In this document: piece by piece, positions 24,271 through 33,016 of the stretch
How the letters are laid out: each line of letters begins with the position of its first letter
Position numbering within the stretch: the first letter of the stretch is position 1
Assembly: GCF_047501535.1 (NCBI RefSeq)
Contig: NZ_JAZDRJ010000008.1
Location: 1 to 64,000 of the forward strand
Direction: 5' to 3'
Length of the DNA stretch: 64,000 nt
Origin: Yanghanlia sp047501535
Lineage (GTDB): Bacteria; Pseudomonadota; Gammaproteobacteria; Burkholderiales; Burkholderiaceae_B
Translations under genes and position numbers: made by a program
The notes under the pieces: generated by a model
The model's database searches: none
What the model was told of the DNA's origin: nothing
The model's input: only the letters and a program-made list of their open reading frames with translations

Positions 24271-25497
24271 TTATTGCGCTGCTGGCGTCGTCTGCATGCG
24301 GCGCTCAATTTCTTGGGCCAGGTCAGCCACCGAGCTGGCGTAGAAATAGCTGCGGTTATAGTGGGTGAGAGCAAAGAAGTTGGGTGTGCCGACGCGGTAT
24401 TCCACCGTATTTCGGGGTTCATCCACCAAATTCACCATTCCCAATTGATGTTGCTGCCAAGAACTCGGCTGCGCACCGGGCTGTAGCCGGGCGCCGGAAG
24501 ATTCCAGCTGCTGCCAGCTTAGGGTGGGCGTTAAGCCGCCTGTAACCAAGCGCTGAGCGTCGGCCGGCGGGGTAACCGGCGCAAATACCGGCACATTCGG
24601 TTGCCAGCCATGCAGACGAAGGAAGCGGGCCACCGAAGCGATGGCATCAGGTGTGCTGGTATGCAGGTCGATTCGGCCGTCATGATCGCCATCCGTGGCG
24701 TAGCGCATGAGACTACCCGGCATGAACTGAGGCAAGCCCATTGCGCCTGCGAACGAGCCGGTCACGTGCCGGGCATTAAGCTTGCCCTGGTAATCCAGCG
24801 CGATGAGGTCGGCGAGCTGATTGCGGAACATATGGGCGCGTTCGGGGCGACTGGCGTCTGGATAGCGGAACCCAAGCGTAGCCAGGGCATCCAGGACGCG
24901 AAAATCGCCAGTATGGCGGCCATACAAGGTCTCTACGCCGATAATCGCGACAATGATGGATGCGGGCACACCATAGGCTTGTTCCGTACGCGCCAGATCG
25001 CTCGCGTGTTGGCGCCAGAAGCGTTCCCCGTTACCGATGCGTATGGGTTCCACGAAGCGGTTGCGATACGTGACCCAACTGCGGCGGATGCGCGTCTTGG
25101 AAGGAGACATCAGACGAGCTGCGGTGGCGTTGTAGCGCGCATCCAACAGCAATGCCTGCACGTGTTCCAAGGGCACCCCGCGCAGTTTTGCGACCTCTAC
25201 AGAAAATTCTTGAATATCGGCTTCTAGCTGACCGCTTGCGGTGACGAAGGGGCGACTTGAGGCGTCGGAGCGGCCAGCCTGGATATCGGGAAGGGAAACG
25301 GGTGGGGCGAGATCGGCGACTGAGCGGTTGAGGCTCTGTGGCGCGGAGGGCGGGCTAACCTGATCGCCGGCTTGTTGATGCTGCCCACTTACGGGTGGGC
25401 TAGGGGCGGCGACAGGCTCAAGCGATTGCTGACTTGCGCAAGCAGTTGTGAGTAAAGCTGGAAGGACTGCTTGCAAAATGCGGGAACGTCTGAACAT
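24271..25497 (-). CDS. mltB: Membrane-bound lytic murein transglycosylase B
   Basis: A 408-residue GH103-type lytic transglycosylase that cleaves peptidoglycan glycan strands with formation of 1,6-anhydro ends. The N-terminal signal LPALLTTAC ends in a cysteine that could be lipidated, although the residue at -3 is a Thr, an imperfect lipobox. A proline-rich linker (about 25-85) precedes the catalytic domain. The catalytic glutamate is in IVAIIGVETLYGRHTG, and FAGAMGLPQFMPGSLMRYA is the family motif. It diverges from the deacetylase gene with only 11 bases between the two start codons. Confidence 0.9.
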   Translation of the reverse strand: MFRRSRILQAVLPALLTTACASQQSLEPVAAPSPPVSGQHQQAGDQVSPPSAPQSLNRSVADLAPPVSLPDIQAGRSDASSRPFVTASGQLEADIQEFSVEVAKLRGVPLEHVQALLLDARYNATAARLMSPSKTRIRRSWVTYRNRFVEPIRIGNGERFWRQHASDLARTEQAYGVPASIIVAIIGVETLYGRHTGDFRVLDALATLGFRYPDASRPERAHMFRNQLADLIALDYQGKLNARHVTGSFAGAMGLPQFMPGSLMRYATDGDHDGRIDLHTSTPDAIASVARFLRLHGWQPNVPVFAPVTPPADAQRLVTGGLTPTLSWQQLESSGARLQPGAQPSSWQQHQLGMVNLVDEPRNTVEYRVGTPNFFALTHYNRSYFYASSVADLAQEIERRMQTTPAAQ

Positions 25498-25508
25498 AAT
25501 CGACCTTT

Positions 25509-26435
25509 ATGGAGACACTATACATTACTAGCCCGACGTGCAGGCAGCACGAAATGGGAAGCTGGCATCCGGAATGTCCTGAACGGGTGGATGTCATCAA
25601 CGATCATCTGCTTTCCAGCGGCATCCTGCCTCTTCTTGAGGCTGCCGACAATCCGCGTCCTGCCACCGAGGCTGAGATTCTACGCGTTCATACGCAAGCT
25701 CACCTTGATCATCTCAAAAAATTGTCTCCGGCTTCAGGGTATGCAGCCGTCGATGGCGATACTTCCATGAATCCACACACCCTGGCGGCCGCTTTTCAGG
25801 CTGCGGGCGCGGGGATTGCTGCGGTGGACGCCGTCATGGCGGGCAAGGCGGTTTCAGCCTTCTGCAATGTGCGGCCGCCCGGCCATCATGCCGAATCCGG
25901 GCGTGCCATGGGGTTTTGCTTCTTCAACAATGTGGCCGTGGCTGCGGCACACGCGCTGGAACATCATGGTTTGTCGCGGGTGGCTGTCATTGATTTTGAC
26001 GTACATCACGGTAATGGCACGGAAGACATCTTCTACGATGAGCCGCGTGTCATGATGTGCAGCTTTTATCAGCACCCGTTTTATCCCAATAGCCGGCGCG
26101 AGGGCGAGCGCGACCACATGGTGAACGTGCCGGTTGATGCCTACACCACGGGTTTCGATCTGCGTCAGATTGTGAGTGACATCTGGTTGCCAAGGTTGCG
26201 GGAGTTTGAGCCCGAGTTGATTCTGGTTTCGGCCGGTTTTGATGCCCACCGGGAAGATGAAATGGGGCAGTTGGGCATGGTGGAATCAGACTACGCTTGG
26301 ATCACCGATCAACTGGTGAACGTTGCAGAAAGCTGCTCTCAGGGCCGCATTATCAGCATGCTGGAAGGGGGCTACAACCTGTCCGCCCTTGGCCGCAGTG
26401 CGGTCGCTCATATCAGGTCGCTGTCAAAGTTGTAG
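25509..26435 (+). CDS. Histone-deacetylase-family amidohydrolase
   Basis: A 308-residue zinc amidohydrolase of the HDAC / acetoin-utilisation (AcuC) / acetylpolyamine amidohydrolase superfamily, which removes acetyl groups from lysines or polyamines. It shows HEMGSWHPECPERVDVI at the N-terminus, the paired histidines of RPPGHHAE, the zinc site IDFDVHHGNGTED, FNNVAVAA, VSAGFDAHREDEMGQL and the catalytic-loop GGYNLSALG. All active-site residues are present. The true substrate cannot be told from sequence. The 11-base gap to mltB means each promoter must lie inside the other gene. Confidence 0.85.
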   Translation: METLYITSPTCRQHEMGSWHPECPERVDVINDHLLSSGILPLLEAADNPRPATEAEILRVHTQAHLDHLKKLSPASGYAAVDGDTSMNPHTLAAAFQAAGAGIAAVDAVMAGKAVSAFCNVRPPGHHAESGRAMGFCFFNNVAVAAAHALEHHGLSRVAVIDFDVHHGNGTEDIFYDEPRVMMCSFYQHPFYPNSRREGERDHMVNVPVDAYTTGFDLRQIVSDIWLPRLREFEPELILVSAGFDAHREDEMGQLGMVESDYAWITDQLVNVAESCSQGRIISMLEGGYNLSALGRSAVAHIRSLSKL

Positions 26436-26550
26436 AATAAGCCTTTTTGCAAGAATACAAAGCCAGGTGCGGGTGGCCGCTATTAACGAGGCGGGCGCGG
26501 GATCTGTTTGCCAAATTTTTATTGCTAGTGAAATCCTTGGAGGATGCTCG

Positions 26551-27300
26551 ATGAAGGTGTTAGTACCCGTCAAGCGCGTCGTTGACTACAACGTCAAGGT
26601 GCGTGTGAAATCAGACCAAAGCGGTGTGGATATCGCTAACGTGAAGATGTCCATGAACCCGTTCGATGAAATCGCGGTGGAAGAAGCCACTCGCCTGAAG
26701 GAAAAAGGCGTGGCGACTGAAGTGATAGCTGTCTCTTGCGGCGTCGCACAATCGCAGGAAACCCTGCGCACCGCCATGGCCATTGGTGCCGATCGCGGCA
26801 TCCTGGCGCAAACCGATGCTGAATTGCAGCCTTTGGCCGTTGCCAAGCTGCTGAAGGCTCTGGTTGACAAAGAACAGCCACAGTTGGTGATTCTCGGCAA
26901 ACAGGCGATCGATGACGACGCCAACCAAACCGGTCAGATGCTGGCCGCGCTGCTCGATTGGCCGCAAGCCACGTTCGCCAGCAAGGTTGAAGTCGACGGC
27001 GATAAGGTGCAGGTCACCCGCGAAGTCGACGGTGGTCTCGAAACGCTGTCGCTGTCGCTGCCAGCCATCGTTACGACCGACTTGCGTCTGAACGAGCCGC
27101 GCTACGTCACTTTGCCCAACATCATGAAGGCAAAGAAAAAGCCCTTGGAAACCGTTACCCCTGAAGACCTCGGCGTCGATGTTGCGCCGCGTCTGAAGAC
27201 GCTCAAGGTCGTTGAGCCGGCTGAGCGCAAGGCTGGCATCATGGTGCCCGACGTGGCAACGCTGGTAGACAAACTCAAGAATGAAGCGAAGGTGGTTTGA
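26551..27300 (+). CDS. etfB: Electron transfer flavoprotein subunit beta
   Basis: The AMP-binding small subunit (249 residues) of ETF, which accepts electrons from acyl-CoA dehydrogenases and passes them to ETF-quinone oxidoreductase. It starts MKVLVPVKRVVDYNVKVRVK, with TTGGAGGA before ATG 26551. The ETF beta signature is around VTREVDGGLETLSLSLPAIV, followed by NEPRYVTLPNIMKAKKKPL. etfA begins two bases after its stop, and an acyl-CoA dehydrogenase gene lies downstream. Confidence 0.97.
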   Translation: MKVLVPVKRVVDYNVKVRVKSDQSGVDIANVKMSMNPFDEIAVEEATRLKEKGVATEVIAVSCGVAQSQETLRTAMAIGADRGILAQTDAELQPLAVAKLLKALVDKEQPQLVILGKQAIDDDANQTGQMLAALLDWPQATFASKVEVDGDKVQVTREVDGGLETLSLSLPAIVTTDLRLNEPRYVTLPNIMKAKKKPLETVTPEDLGVDVAPRLKTLKVVEPAERKAGIMVPDVATLVDKLKNEAKVV

Positions 27301-27302
27301 TC

Positions 27303-28232
27303 ATGACGAATTTGGTTATTGCTGAACACGACAACGCTCAACTGAAGGCTGCTACGCTGAGCGCTGTGGCTGCTGCTGCCGCTATCGGTGGCGATATCCA
27401 CATTCTGGTGGCCGGCAGCGGCGCCCAGGCTGTGGCTGATGAGGCTGCCAAAGTGGCAGGTGTGTCTAAGGTTATTCTCGCCGACGGCGCTCAGCTTGAG
27501 CATGGTCTGGCGGAAAACGTTGCGGCTCAGGTGCTGGAAATCGCTGGCAACTACAGCCACATCCTGTTCCCTGCTACCGCAGCGGGCAAAAACGTCGCAC
27601 CGCGTGTGGCCGCCAAGCTTGACGTCGCACAAATCTCCGATATCGTTGCCGTCGAGTCTGCCGACACTTTCCAGCGCCCCATCTATGCGGGTAACGCCAT
27701 TGCCACCGTGCAGTCAGCCGATAGCGTGAAAGTCATCACCGTGCGCACCACCGCGTTTGACGCTGTGGCCGCAGAAGGTGGCAGCGCAGCGATCGAGAAT
27801 GCAGGTGCTGTGGCCGACTCCGGTAAATCGTCTTTCGTAGGCCGTGAAATCGCCAAGAGCGATCGTCCGGAACTGGCAGGCGCTTCCATCGTGGTTTCCG
27901 GTGGTCGTGGCTTGGGCAGTGCTGAAAACTTCAAAATTCTGGATGCACTGGCCGACAAACTCGGCGCTGCTGTGGGTGCCTCGCGCGCTGCAGTGGATGC
28001 TGGTTACGCGCCCAACGACTGGCAGGTTGGCCAGACCGGGAAGATCGTCGCACCGCAGCTTTACGTTGCCGTCGGCATTTCCGGCGCCATCCAGCATTTG
28101 GCCGGCATGAAAGACTCCAAGGTCATCGTAGCCATCAATAAAGATGCCGAAGCTCCCATCTTCGGTGTGTCCGACTACGGCCTTGTGGCAGACCTGTTTA
28201 CTGCCGTTCCAGAGCTGACCGAAGCGCTGTAA
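27303..28232 (+). CDS. etfA: Electron transfer flavoprotein subunit alpha
   Basis: The FAD-binding large subunit (309 residues) of ETF. The C-terminal FAD domain holds SGGRGLGSAENF, DAGYAPNDWQVGQTGKIVAP and LYVAVGISGAIQHLAGM. I chose ATG 27303, which gives MTNLVIAEHDNAQLKAATL; a TTG two codons upstream is unlikely. It is coupled to etfB and followed by tandem hairpins. Confidence 0.97.
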   Translation: MTNLVIAEHDNAQLKAATLSAVAAAAAIGGDIHILVAGSGAQAVADEAAKVAGVSKVILADGAQLEHGLAENVAAQVLEIAGNYSHILFPATAAGKNVAPRVAAKLDVAQISDIVAVESADTFQRPIYAGNAIATVQSADSVKVITVRTTAFDAVAAEGGSAAIENAGAVADSGKSSFVGREIAKSDRPELAGASIVVSGGRGLGSAENFKILDALADKLGAAVGASRAAVDAGYAPNDWQVGQTGKIVAPQLYVAVGISGAIQHLAGMKDSKVIVAINKDAEAPIFGVSDYGLVADLFTAVPELTEAL

Positions 28233-28250
28233 AATTTTTGGTCGTCTCTG

Positions 28251-28327
28251 GTGGAACCCGGGGCAGCTTGCGCGGGGTTCCACCCAAAAAAAACCTGCAG
28301 AAGCTACGTGCCCTGCAGGTTTTTTTT
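28251..28327 (+). terminator. Tandem hairpins terminating etfBA
   Basis: The first hairpin is GTGGAACCC (28251-28259) with GGGTTCCAC (28275-28283). The second, CCTGCAG (28294-28300) with CTGCAGG (28313-28319), is preceded by eight As and followed by eight Ts (28320-28327), a strong intrinsic terminator. Confidence 0.88.
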
Positions 28328-28329
28328 CG

Positions 28330-28415
28330 CCTGTCTGTTGAGACAGGATAAACAGAGACTGCCCTAGGCCCTCACGGTAAGGCGTGAGCGCAGTAGTATC
28401 ATGTGCGAGGCAGTC
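28330..28415 (+). other. Further hairpins upstream of the acyl-CoA dehydrogenase gene
   Basis: CCTGTCT/AGACAGG (28330-28347) is a perfect 7-bp stem with a 4-base loop. A second structure has an outer stem GACTGCC/GGCAGTC (28357-28363 and 28409-28415) enclosing CTCACG/CGTGAG (28371-28388). No T-run follows either. They lie in the 5' leader of the dehydrogenase gene or in a separate small RNA. Confidence 0.5.
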
Positions 28416-28489
28416 GTAATATAAGATTAATCCAATTTAAAAAGTATTCAGCCCTGGCCCGGCTTGGCCGGAAGGGCAAGCGAGGCATC

Positions 28490-30310
28490 ATGACTTATCA
28501 AGCACCCGTTGAAGACGTTCGTTTTATATTCAAGGAATTGGCCGATCTCGAAGGTGTTCTGGCCTTGCCTGCACATGCGGAACTGGATGGCGAAACGATT
28601 GATGCCGTGCTGCATGAAAATGCGCGTTTTGTTGAGGAAGTCATTGCTCCGCTGAACCAGCAGGGAGACCTGCAACCCGCGCGTTGGGAAGAAGGTCAGG
28701 TATATACGACGCCCGGCTTTAAAGAAGCATTTCAGGAATTTGGCCAAGGGGGCTGGCAGGGGCTGCAGCACGATTCTGAATGGGGCGGGCAGGGCTTGCC
28801 TCGGTTGTTGAGTGCTGCGACAAGCGAAGCCCTGAACGCCGCTAACGTCGCTTTTGCTTTGTGCCCGATGCTGACGGACGGCGTTATTGAGGCGCTGACT
28901 ATGGTGGGCACGCCGGAACAACGCCAACGTTATATTCCTCCCATGCTGGAGGGCCGCTGGACAGGCACCATGAATCTGACCGAGCCGCAGGCCGGTTCCG
29001 ATCTGGCCATGCTGACGGCGCGGGCTTTGCCCCAGGAAGATGGCAGCTACCGTCTGCACGGCGAAAAAATCTTTATCACCTACGGCGACCACGATATGGC
29101 CGAGAACATCGTCCATCTGGTCTTGGCTCGCACGCCCAATGCGCCTAAAGGCGTGAAGGGGATTTCGCTCTTTATCGTTCCCAAGTTCCTGGTGAATGAT
29201 GATGGTTCGCTGGGTGCGCGCAACGATATCTGGTGCGCTTCGCTTGAACATAAGTTGGGTATACACGGCAGCCCGACTGCCGTGCTGCTATACGGTTCGG
29301 GTAAGGGCGAGGTCGGAGAAGGGGCGGTCGGTTATTTGGTGGGCGAGGAAAATCGCGGCCTGGAATACATGTTCATCATGATGAACGCGGCTCGTTATGC
29401 CGTAGGCATGCAAGGCGTGGCGGTCAGTGAAAGGGCGTTGCAGCGGGCCGAGGCCTACGCGGCAGAGCGTATTCAAGGGCAGGCCGTGGAAGGCTCGGCA
29501 GGCCCAGTATCGATTAACCGGCACCCCGATGTTCAACGCATGTTGCTGACCATGCGCGCCCTGACGGAAGGGGCCCGGGCCACGGCGCTGTGCGCCGCTG
29601 CGCTGGTAGATAAAGCGGCCGGTCACCCCGATAGCGCGGAGCGGGCGCGCTGCGCAGCGGTGTACGAGTACCTGGTTCCGGTGGTAAAGGCATTCTCTAC
29701 AGAATCTGCAATTGAAGTGGCTTCCTTGGGCGTGCAGGTACATGGCGGCATGGGGTATATCGAAGAAACTGGGGCCGCCCAGTATTACCGGGATGCCCGG
29801 ATTCTTTCCATTTACGAAGGTACGACGGCTATCCAAGCAAATGATTTCCTCGGTCGTAAGGTGTTGCGTGATGGCGGCAGCGTGGCCCTGGCTGTTGCCG
29901 CGCAGATGCGCCAGACCTTGGCTGAACTGGATGCAGCAGCAGCGGAAAACACCAAGCACTCACAGGCGCTGGGGGTGATCCGGCAGCGGCTGGACGAAGC
30001 TGTTACCGCCTACGAGGCGGCGGTGGCTCATGTGCTGAAACATGCGCGAGAGCACGTAAGAGGCGTGTTCATGGGCAGCGTGCCTTTGCTCATGCTGGCA
30101 GGGCTGGTACATGGCGGCTGGCAGTTGGCGCGTTCTGCTTTGGCAGTTCATCGGTTTGAGCTGGCGGGCGATGCCAGCAACTTTCATCAACGCAAGTTTG
30201 CGACAGCGCTGTTTCATGCTGCACAGTTGTTGCCGCGAGCCCAGGCCTACCGCGATGCGGTTCTGGCAGGCGATATTGCTGCCGATTACGCCGCAACCGT
30301 GTTTCAGTAA
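28490..30310 (+). CDS. Acyl-CoA dehydrogenase, long C-terminal type
   Basis: A 606-residue FAD enzyme that oxidises an acyl-CoA to the enoyl-CoA and hands electrons to ETF, encoded just upstream. N-terminal and middle domains show GTPEQRQRYIPPMLEGRWTG, MNLTEPQAGSDLA and EKIFITYGDHD; the C-terminal dehydrogenase domain has VQVHGGMGYIEETGAAQYYR and SIYEGTTAIQANDFLG. An extra domain of about 130 residues follows, as in the large acyl-CoA dehydrogenases common in Burkholderiales. ATG 28490 has GAGG upstream. Chain-length specificity cannot be told. Confidence 0.92.
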   Translation: MTYQAPVEDVRFIFKELADLEGVLALPAHAELDGETIDAVLHENARFVEEVIAPLNQQGDLQPARWEEGQVYTTPGFKEAFQEFGQGGWQGLQHDSEWGGQGLPRLLSAATSEALNAANVAFALCPMLTDGVIEALTMVGTPEQRQRYIPPMLEGRWTGTMNLTEPQAGSDLAMLTARALPQEDGSYRLHGEKIFITYGDHDMAENIVHLVLARTPNAPKGVKGISLFIVPKFLVNDDGSLGARNDIWCASLEHKLGIHGSPTAVLLYGSGKGEVGEGAVGYLVGEENRGLEYMFIMMNAARYAVGMQGVAVSERALQRAEAYAAERIQGQAVEGSAGPVSINRHPDVQRMLLTMRALTEGARATALCAAALVDKAAGHPDSAERARCAAVYEYLVPVVKAFSTESAIEVASLGVQVHGGMGYIEETGAAQYYRDARILSIYEGTTAIQANDFLGRKVLRDGGSVALAVAAQMRQTLAELDAAAAENTKHSQALGVIRQRLDEAVTAYEAAVAHVLKHAREHVRGVFMGSVPLLMLAGLVHGGWQLARSALAVHRFELAGDASNFHQRKFATALFHAAQLLPRAQAYRDAVLAGDIAADYAATVFQ

Positions 30311-30330
30311 CAGGCATTTGGGCATGAGCT

Positions 30331-30374
30331 ACACCCCAAGGGTTGGGTACTTCCAACTTTTGGGGTGTTTTTTT
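30331..30374 (+). terminator. Terminator after the acyl-CoA dehydrogenase
   Basis: ACACCCCAA (30331-30339) pairs with TTGGGGTGT (30360-30368), followed by seven Ts to 30374. Confidence 0.85.
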
Positions 30375-30480
30375 ATGTGTGGCGTGACTCGGCTGTTGCA
30401 TGACCGCATCATGCCTCTTGCTCCAAATGCTGGTTTTATATACAGTACCTATATACTGGACAAAAAAACAGGGTTACTCC

Positions 30481-30699
30481 ATGAAAACCTATAAATCAGC
30501 AGCTCCCTTTAAATGGCCATTTCCTCCTGCACCTAAAGCCCAGGGCAAGGCACCCGGGAAAAGCAGTGTAAAAAAGCATAAAACGGCCGTACCAGGCACA
30601 CTTAGCCGTAAAGGCATGTTGGTAGATGTCGTTATGGTTATTTGCTGGGGCGCAAGTATTCCCGGTCTCATGTGGTTGGGCGCTGCGGGTGGCTTCTAA
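30481..30699 (+). CDS. Small basic protein with one membrane helix
   Basis: A 72-residue protein from ATG 30481. Residues 1-43 are rich in Lys and Pro (FKWPFPPAPKAQGKAPG, then KSSVKKHK) and should be cytoplasmic; residues about 47-70 form one hydrophobic helix (MLVDVVMVICWGASIPGLMW, then LGAAGGF). I recall similar tiny proteins near rplS in related genomes but know no function. The upstream frame is open to 30400 without a good start. It lies between a terminator and rplS, as a gene of its own. Confidence 0.6.
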   Translation: MKTYKSAAPFKWPFPPAPKAQGKAPGKSSVKKHKTAVPGTLSRKGMLVDVVMVICWGASIPGLMWLGAAGGF

Positions 30700-30818
30700 A
30701 TTGCGGCTTTTCAAACTGGTGGTTCTCCTGCTAGAATAACGGGCTATTTCCTCATCCTCTGGCAAGGCCTAATAAATTCCAAGTCCGGCTTTGCATACGA
30801 TGAATTTTGGAGTTAACC

Positions 30819-31202
30819 GTGAATCTCATCGAAATCCTTGAACAGGAAGAAATCCAGCGCCTGACCGGTGGTAATCAGCACCCCGAATTCGGCCCTGGCG
30901 ACACCGTTGTTGTGAACGTCAATGTGGTTGAAGGCACGCGCAAGCGTGTGCAGGCTTACGAAGGTGTGGTAATCGGCCGCCGCAACCGTGGCCTGAACTC
31001 TTCCTTCATTGTGCGCAAGATCTCTTCCGGTGAAGCAGTGGAACGAACCTTCCAGCTGTACTCGCCCCAGATCGCCAGCATCGAAGTCAAGCGCCGTGGC
31101 GATGTCCGCCGTGCTAAACTGTACTATCTGCGCAACCGTTCTGGTAAGGCTGCCCGCATCAAGGAAAAGCTGGTTCGTTCCAGCAAAAAGACTGCCGCAT
31201 AA
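30819..31202 (+). CDS. rplS: 50S ribosomal protein L19
   Basis: The 127-residue protein sits at the 30S-50S interface. It starts at GTG 30819 (NLIEILEQEEIQRL), with TTGGAG six bases before; the open frame further upstream is not part of L19. FGPGDTVVVNVNVVEGTRKR, VQAYEGVVIGRRNRGLNSSF and VRRAKLYYLRNRSGKAARIK are diagnostic. The usual rpsP-rimM-trmD partners are not seen upstream in this window, so rplS stands alone here, followed by its terminator. Confidence 0.97.
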   Translation: MNLIEILEQEEIQRLTGGNQHPEFGPGDTVVVNVNVVEGTRKRVQAYEGVVIGRRNRGLNSSFIVRKISSGEAVERTFQLYSPQIASIEVKRRGDVRRAKLYYLRNRSGKAARIKEKLVRSSKKTAA

Positions 31203-31235
31203 ATATACGCACGTATATATCAGCTCAGTCCCAAA

Positions 31236-31269
31236 CAAAGGCACCCAGAAACGGGTGCCTTTGTTATTT
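31236..31269 (+). terminator. Terminator after rplS
   Basis: CAAAGGCACCC (31236-31246) pairs perfectly with GGGTGCCTTTG (31253-31263) around a 6-base loop, followed by TTATTT. Confidence 0.85.
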
Positions 31270-31321
31270 GTCGCCGGTCTGATTCCGGGCAAGGCTGGCC
31301 GCTGCGGGCGGTGAGCCCAAA

Positions 31322-32080
31322 ATGCAGCAGGCGGCTAATTTTGGTGATATGGATCCTATCCCTCCTATTGTCTGGCCCCGACACGTGTCTGGGTTTGACC
31401 CTACGGCGCAACCTACCATACCTGTGCCGTCGCTGCCTGAGCTTTCACCGTCGTCGTTGCAGCTGCCTTTCATACGCAAAGCATTTTCCCAGCCAATTTC
31501 CTGGCAGGTCGAACCCGTCTTTACAAACTATTTTGATCTCGACACCAGCGGTCACAGCGACATCAAGCCGGCTGCGGTGTGTATCCCTCTATTGGAAAGC
31601 CCTGATGGCTTGCGTGTTTTATTTACACGTCGTGCGGCCAATTTGTACAGTCATGCAGGGCAGATCTGCTTTCCCGGGGGGCGTATTGAGCCCAGCGATC
31701 TTGATTACAAGCACACCGCCTTGCGCGAGACTTGGGAAGAAGTGGGCGTAGAGCCGCGTTTTATTGAACTTATCGGCAGTCAGCCGAGTTTCCTGACTTC
31801 CACGCGTTATACGATGAAGCCGGTTATTGGTGTGCTGCGGCCAGGCTATACCTTGACGCCTGATCACGGTGAAGTGGCGGAAATCTTCGATGTACCCCTG
31901 ACGTCGCTACTCAGCCCCGCTTTACATCGTCTGCATGAAATCCGCCCGGAAGATGGCCTGCCACGTTATTTCTTTTCGGTCACCTGGGGTGATTACTTCA
32001 TCTGGGGCGCCACGGCGGCCTTGATTCGCAATCTTTATCATTATCTGGCTGCGGCCGAAGCGGCAGGCCTTTCTGAATAA
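31322..32080 (+). CDS. CoA-type NUDIX hydrolase
   Basis: A 252-residue NUDIX pyrophosphatase. The Nudix box is GGRIEPSDLDYKHTALRET followed by WEEVGV, with FPGGRIEPSD matching the CoA-pyrophosphatase subgroup (NudL / YeaB), which cleaves coenzyme A and its esters. The preceding VLFTRRAANLYSHAGQICF also fits the NudL pattern. The first 70 or so residues are a proline-rich extension. The start is uncertain: ATG 31322 or ATG 31350 (MDPIPPIVW). It converges with rsgA with six bases between stops. Confidence 0.82.
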   Translation: MQQAANFGDMDPIPPIVWPRHVSGFDPTAQPTIPVPSLPELSPSSLQLPFIRKAFSQPISWQVEPVFTNYFDLDTSGHSDIKPAAVCIPLLESPDGLRVLFTRRAANLYSHAGQICFPGGRIEPSDLDYKHTALRETWEEVGVEPRFIELIGSQPSFLTSTRYTMKPVIGVLRPGYTLTPDHGEVAEIFDVPLTSLLSPALHRLHEIRPEDGLPRYFFSVTWGDYFIWGATAALIRNLYHYLAAAEAAGLSE

Positions 32081-32086
32081 ACCTGC

Positions 32087-33016
32087 TCAATAGTTGCTGC
32101 GGGCTTCATTTTCAGCCAGCAGACGGGTGTATAGAGCATGGCGCTCTGCTGCGATTTCACCGCGCTCAAGCGCCGTTAGTACGCCGCAGCCCGGCTCGTG
32201 GCGGTGGCTGCAATTGTAGAAACGGCAGTGTGTGATGGGGTCATGAAACTCCGGAAAGCCCCGCACAATGTCTTCCGCTTCCAGATGTTGCAAACCAAAG
32301 GCTTGGAACCCGGGTGAGTCGATAAGGTCGCCCCCTCCTGGCAGGCGATACAAGCGTGTAGCCGTAGTGGTGTGTTTGCCTGCCCCCAGTGCTTGGGAGT
32401 GTTCTTGGGTGGCGGCTTGGGCATCAGGCACCAGCGCGTTGAGCAAGGTAGATTTTCCCATGGCGCTTTGCCCCAGCAACAAGCTGGAATGGCCTTGCAG
32501 CAAAGGCATCAGCGTATTCTGAGTGGCTTGGGCATCCATGGCGTTGGTTTCGATTATGGGCACTCCCAGGTTGCGAAACTGCGCCAGTTGGCGGCGGGCC
32601 ATGTCTGCGGATGGCAGGTCGGCCTTGTTGAGAATAATAATCGGCTCGATGTCGGCGCTCCATGCGCCCACCAGCGCCCGGCCAGCTAAGTCGGTAGAAA
32701 ACAGGGGCTCCGGCGCCACCACAATCAGCAAACGGTCGACATTGGCCGCGAATTGTTTGCTGCGCATGTCATCGGAACGATAAAGCAGGTTGCGGCGCTC
32801 CAGTATGCGTTCAATGCTGCCTTCTTCGCCTTGCGGTGTAATGATGACGTAGTCGCCGACTGTTGCGCCGCCTTTTTTACCTCGCGGGAAACATTTTCTA
32901 ATGCTGCCATCGTCCAGTTCGACCATGTAGTGACGGCCGTGCGACGAAATAATGCGCCCCTGCTGTTCCGCGACAGACGTGTTGGAAGGCGCTGGGTTTT
33001 TCTTAGTGTGCCGCAT
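32087..33016 (-). CDS. rsgA: Ribosome small subunit-dependent GTPase A
   Basis: A 309-residue circularly permuted GTPase that helps mature the 30S subunit. An OB-fold (about 20-90, GRHYMVELDDGSIRKCFPRG) precedes the G domain with motif order G4-G1-G3: ILNKADLP, LLGQSAMGKSTLLNAL and LIDSPGFQAFGL. A C-terminal zinc site CRFYNCSHRHEPGCGV follows. I chose ATG 33016 (MRHTKKNPAPS); it overlaps the upstream protease gene by 14 bases. An alternative upstream start at 33061 would lengthen the overlap. Confidence 0.94.
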   Translation of the reverse strand: MRHTKKNPAPSNTSVAEQQGRIISSHGRHYMVELDDGSIRKCFPRGKKGGATVGDYVIITPQGEEGSIERILERRNLLYRSDDMRSKQFAANVDRLLIVVAPEPLFSTDLAGRALVGAWSADIEPIIILNKADLPSADMARRQLAQFRNLGVPIIETNAMDAQATQNTLMPLLQGHSSLLLGQSAMGKSTLLNALVPDAQAATQEHSQALGAGKHTTTATRLYRLPGGGDLIDSPGFQAFGLQHLEAEDIVRGFPEFHDPITHCRFYNCSHRHEPGCGVLTALERGEIAAERHALYTRLLAENEARSNY

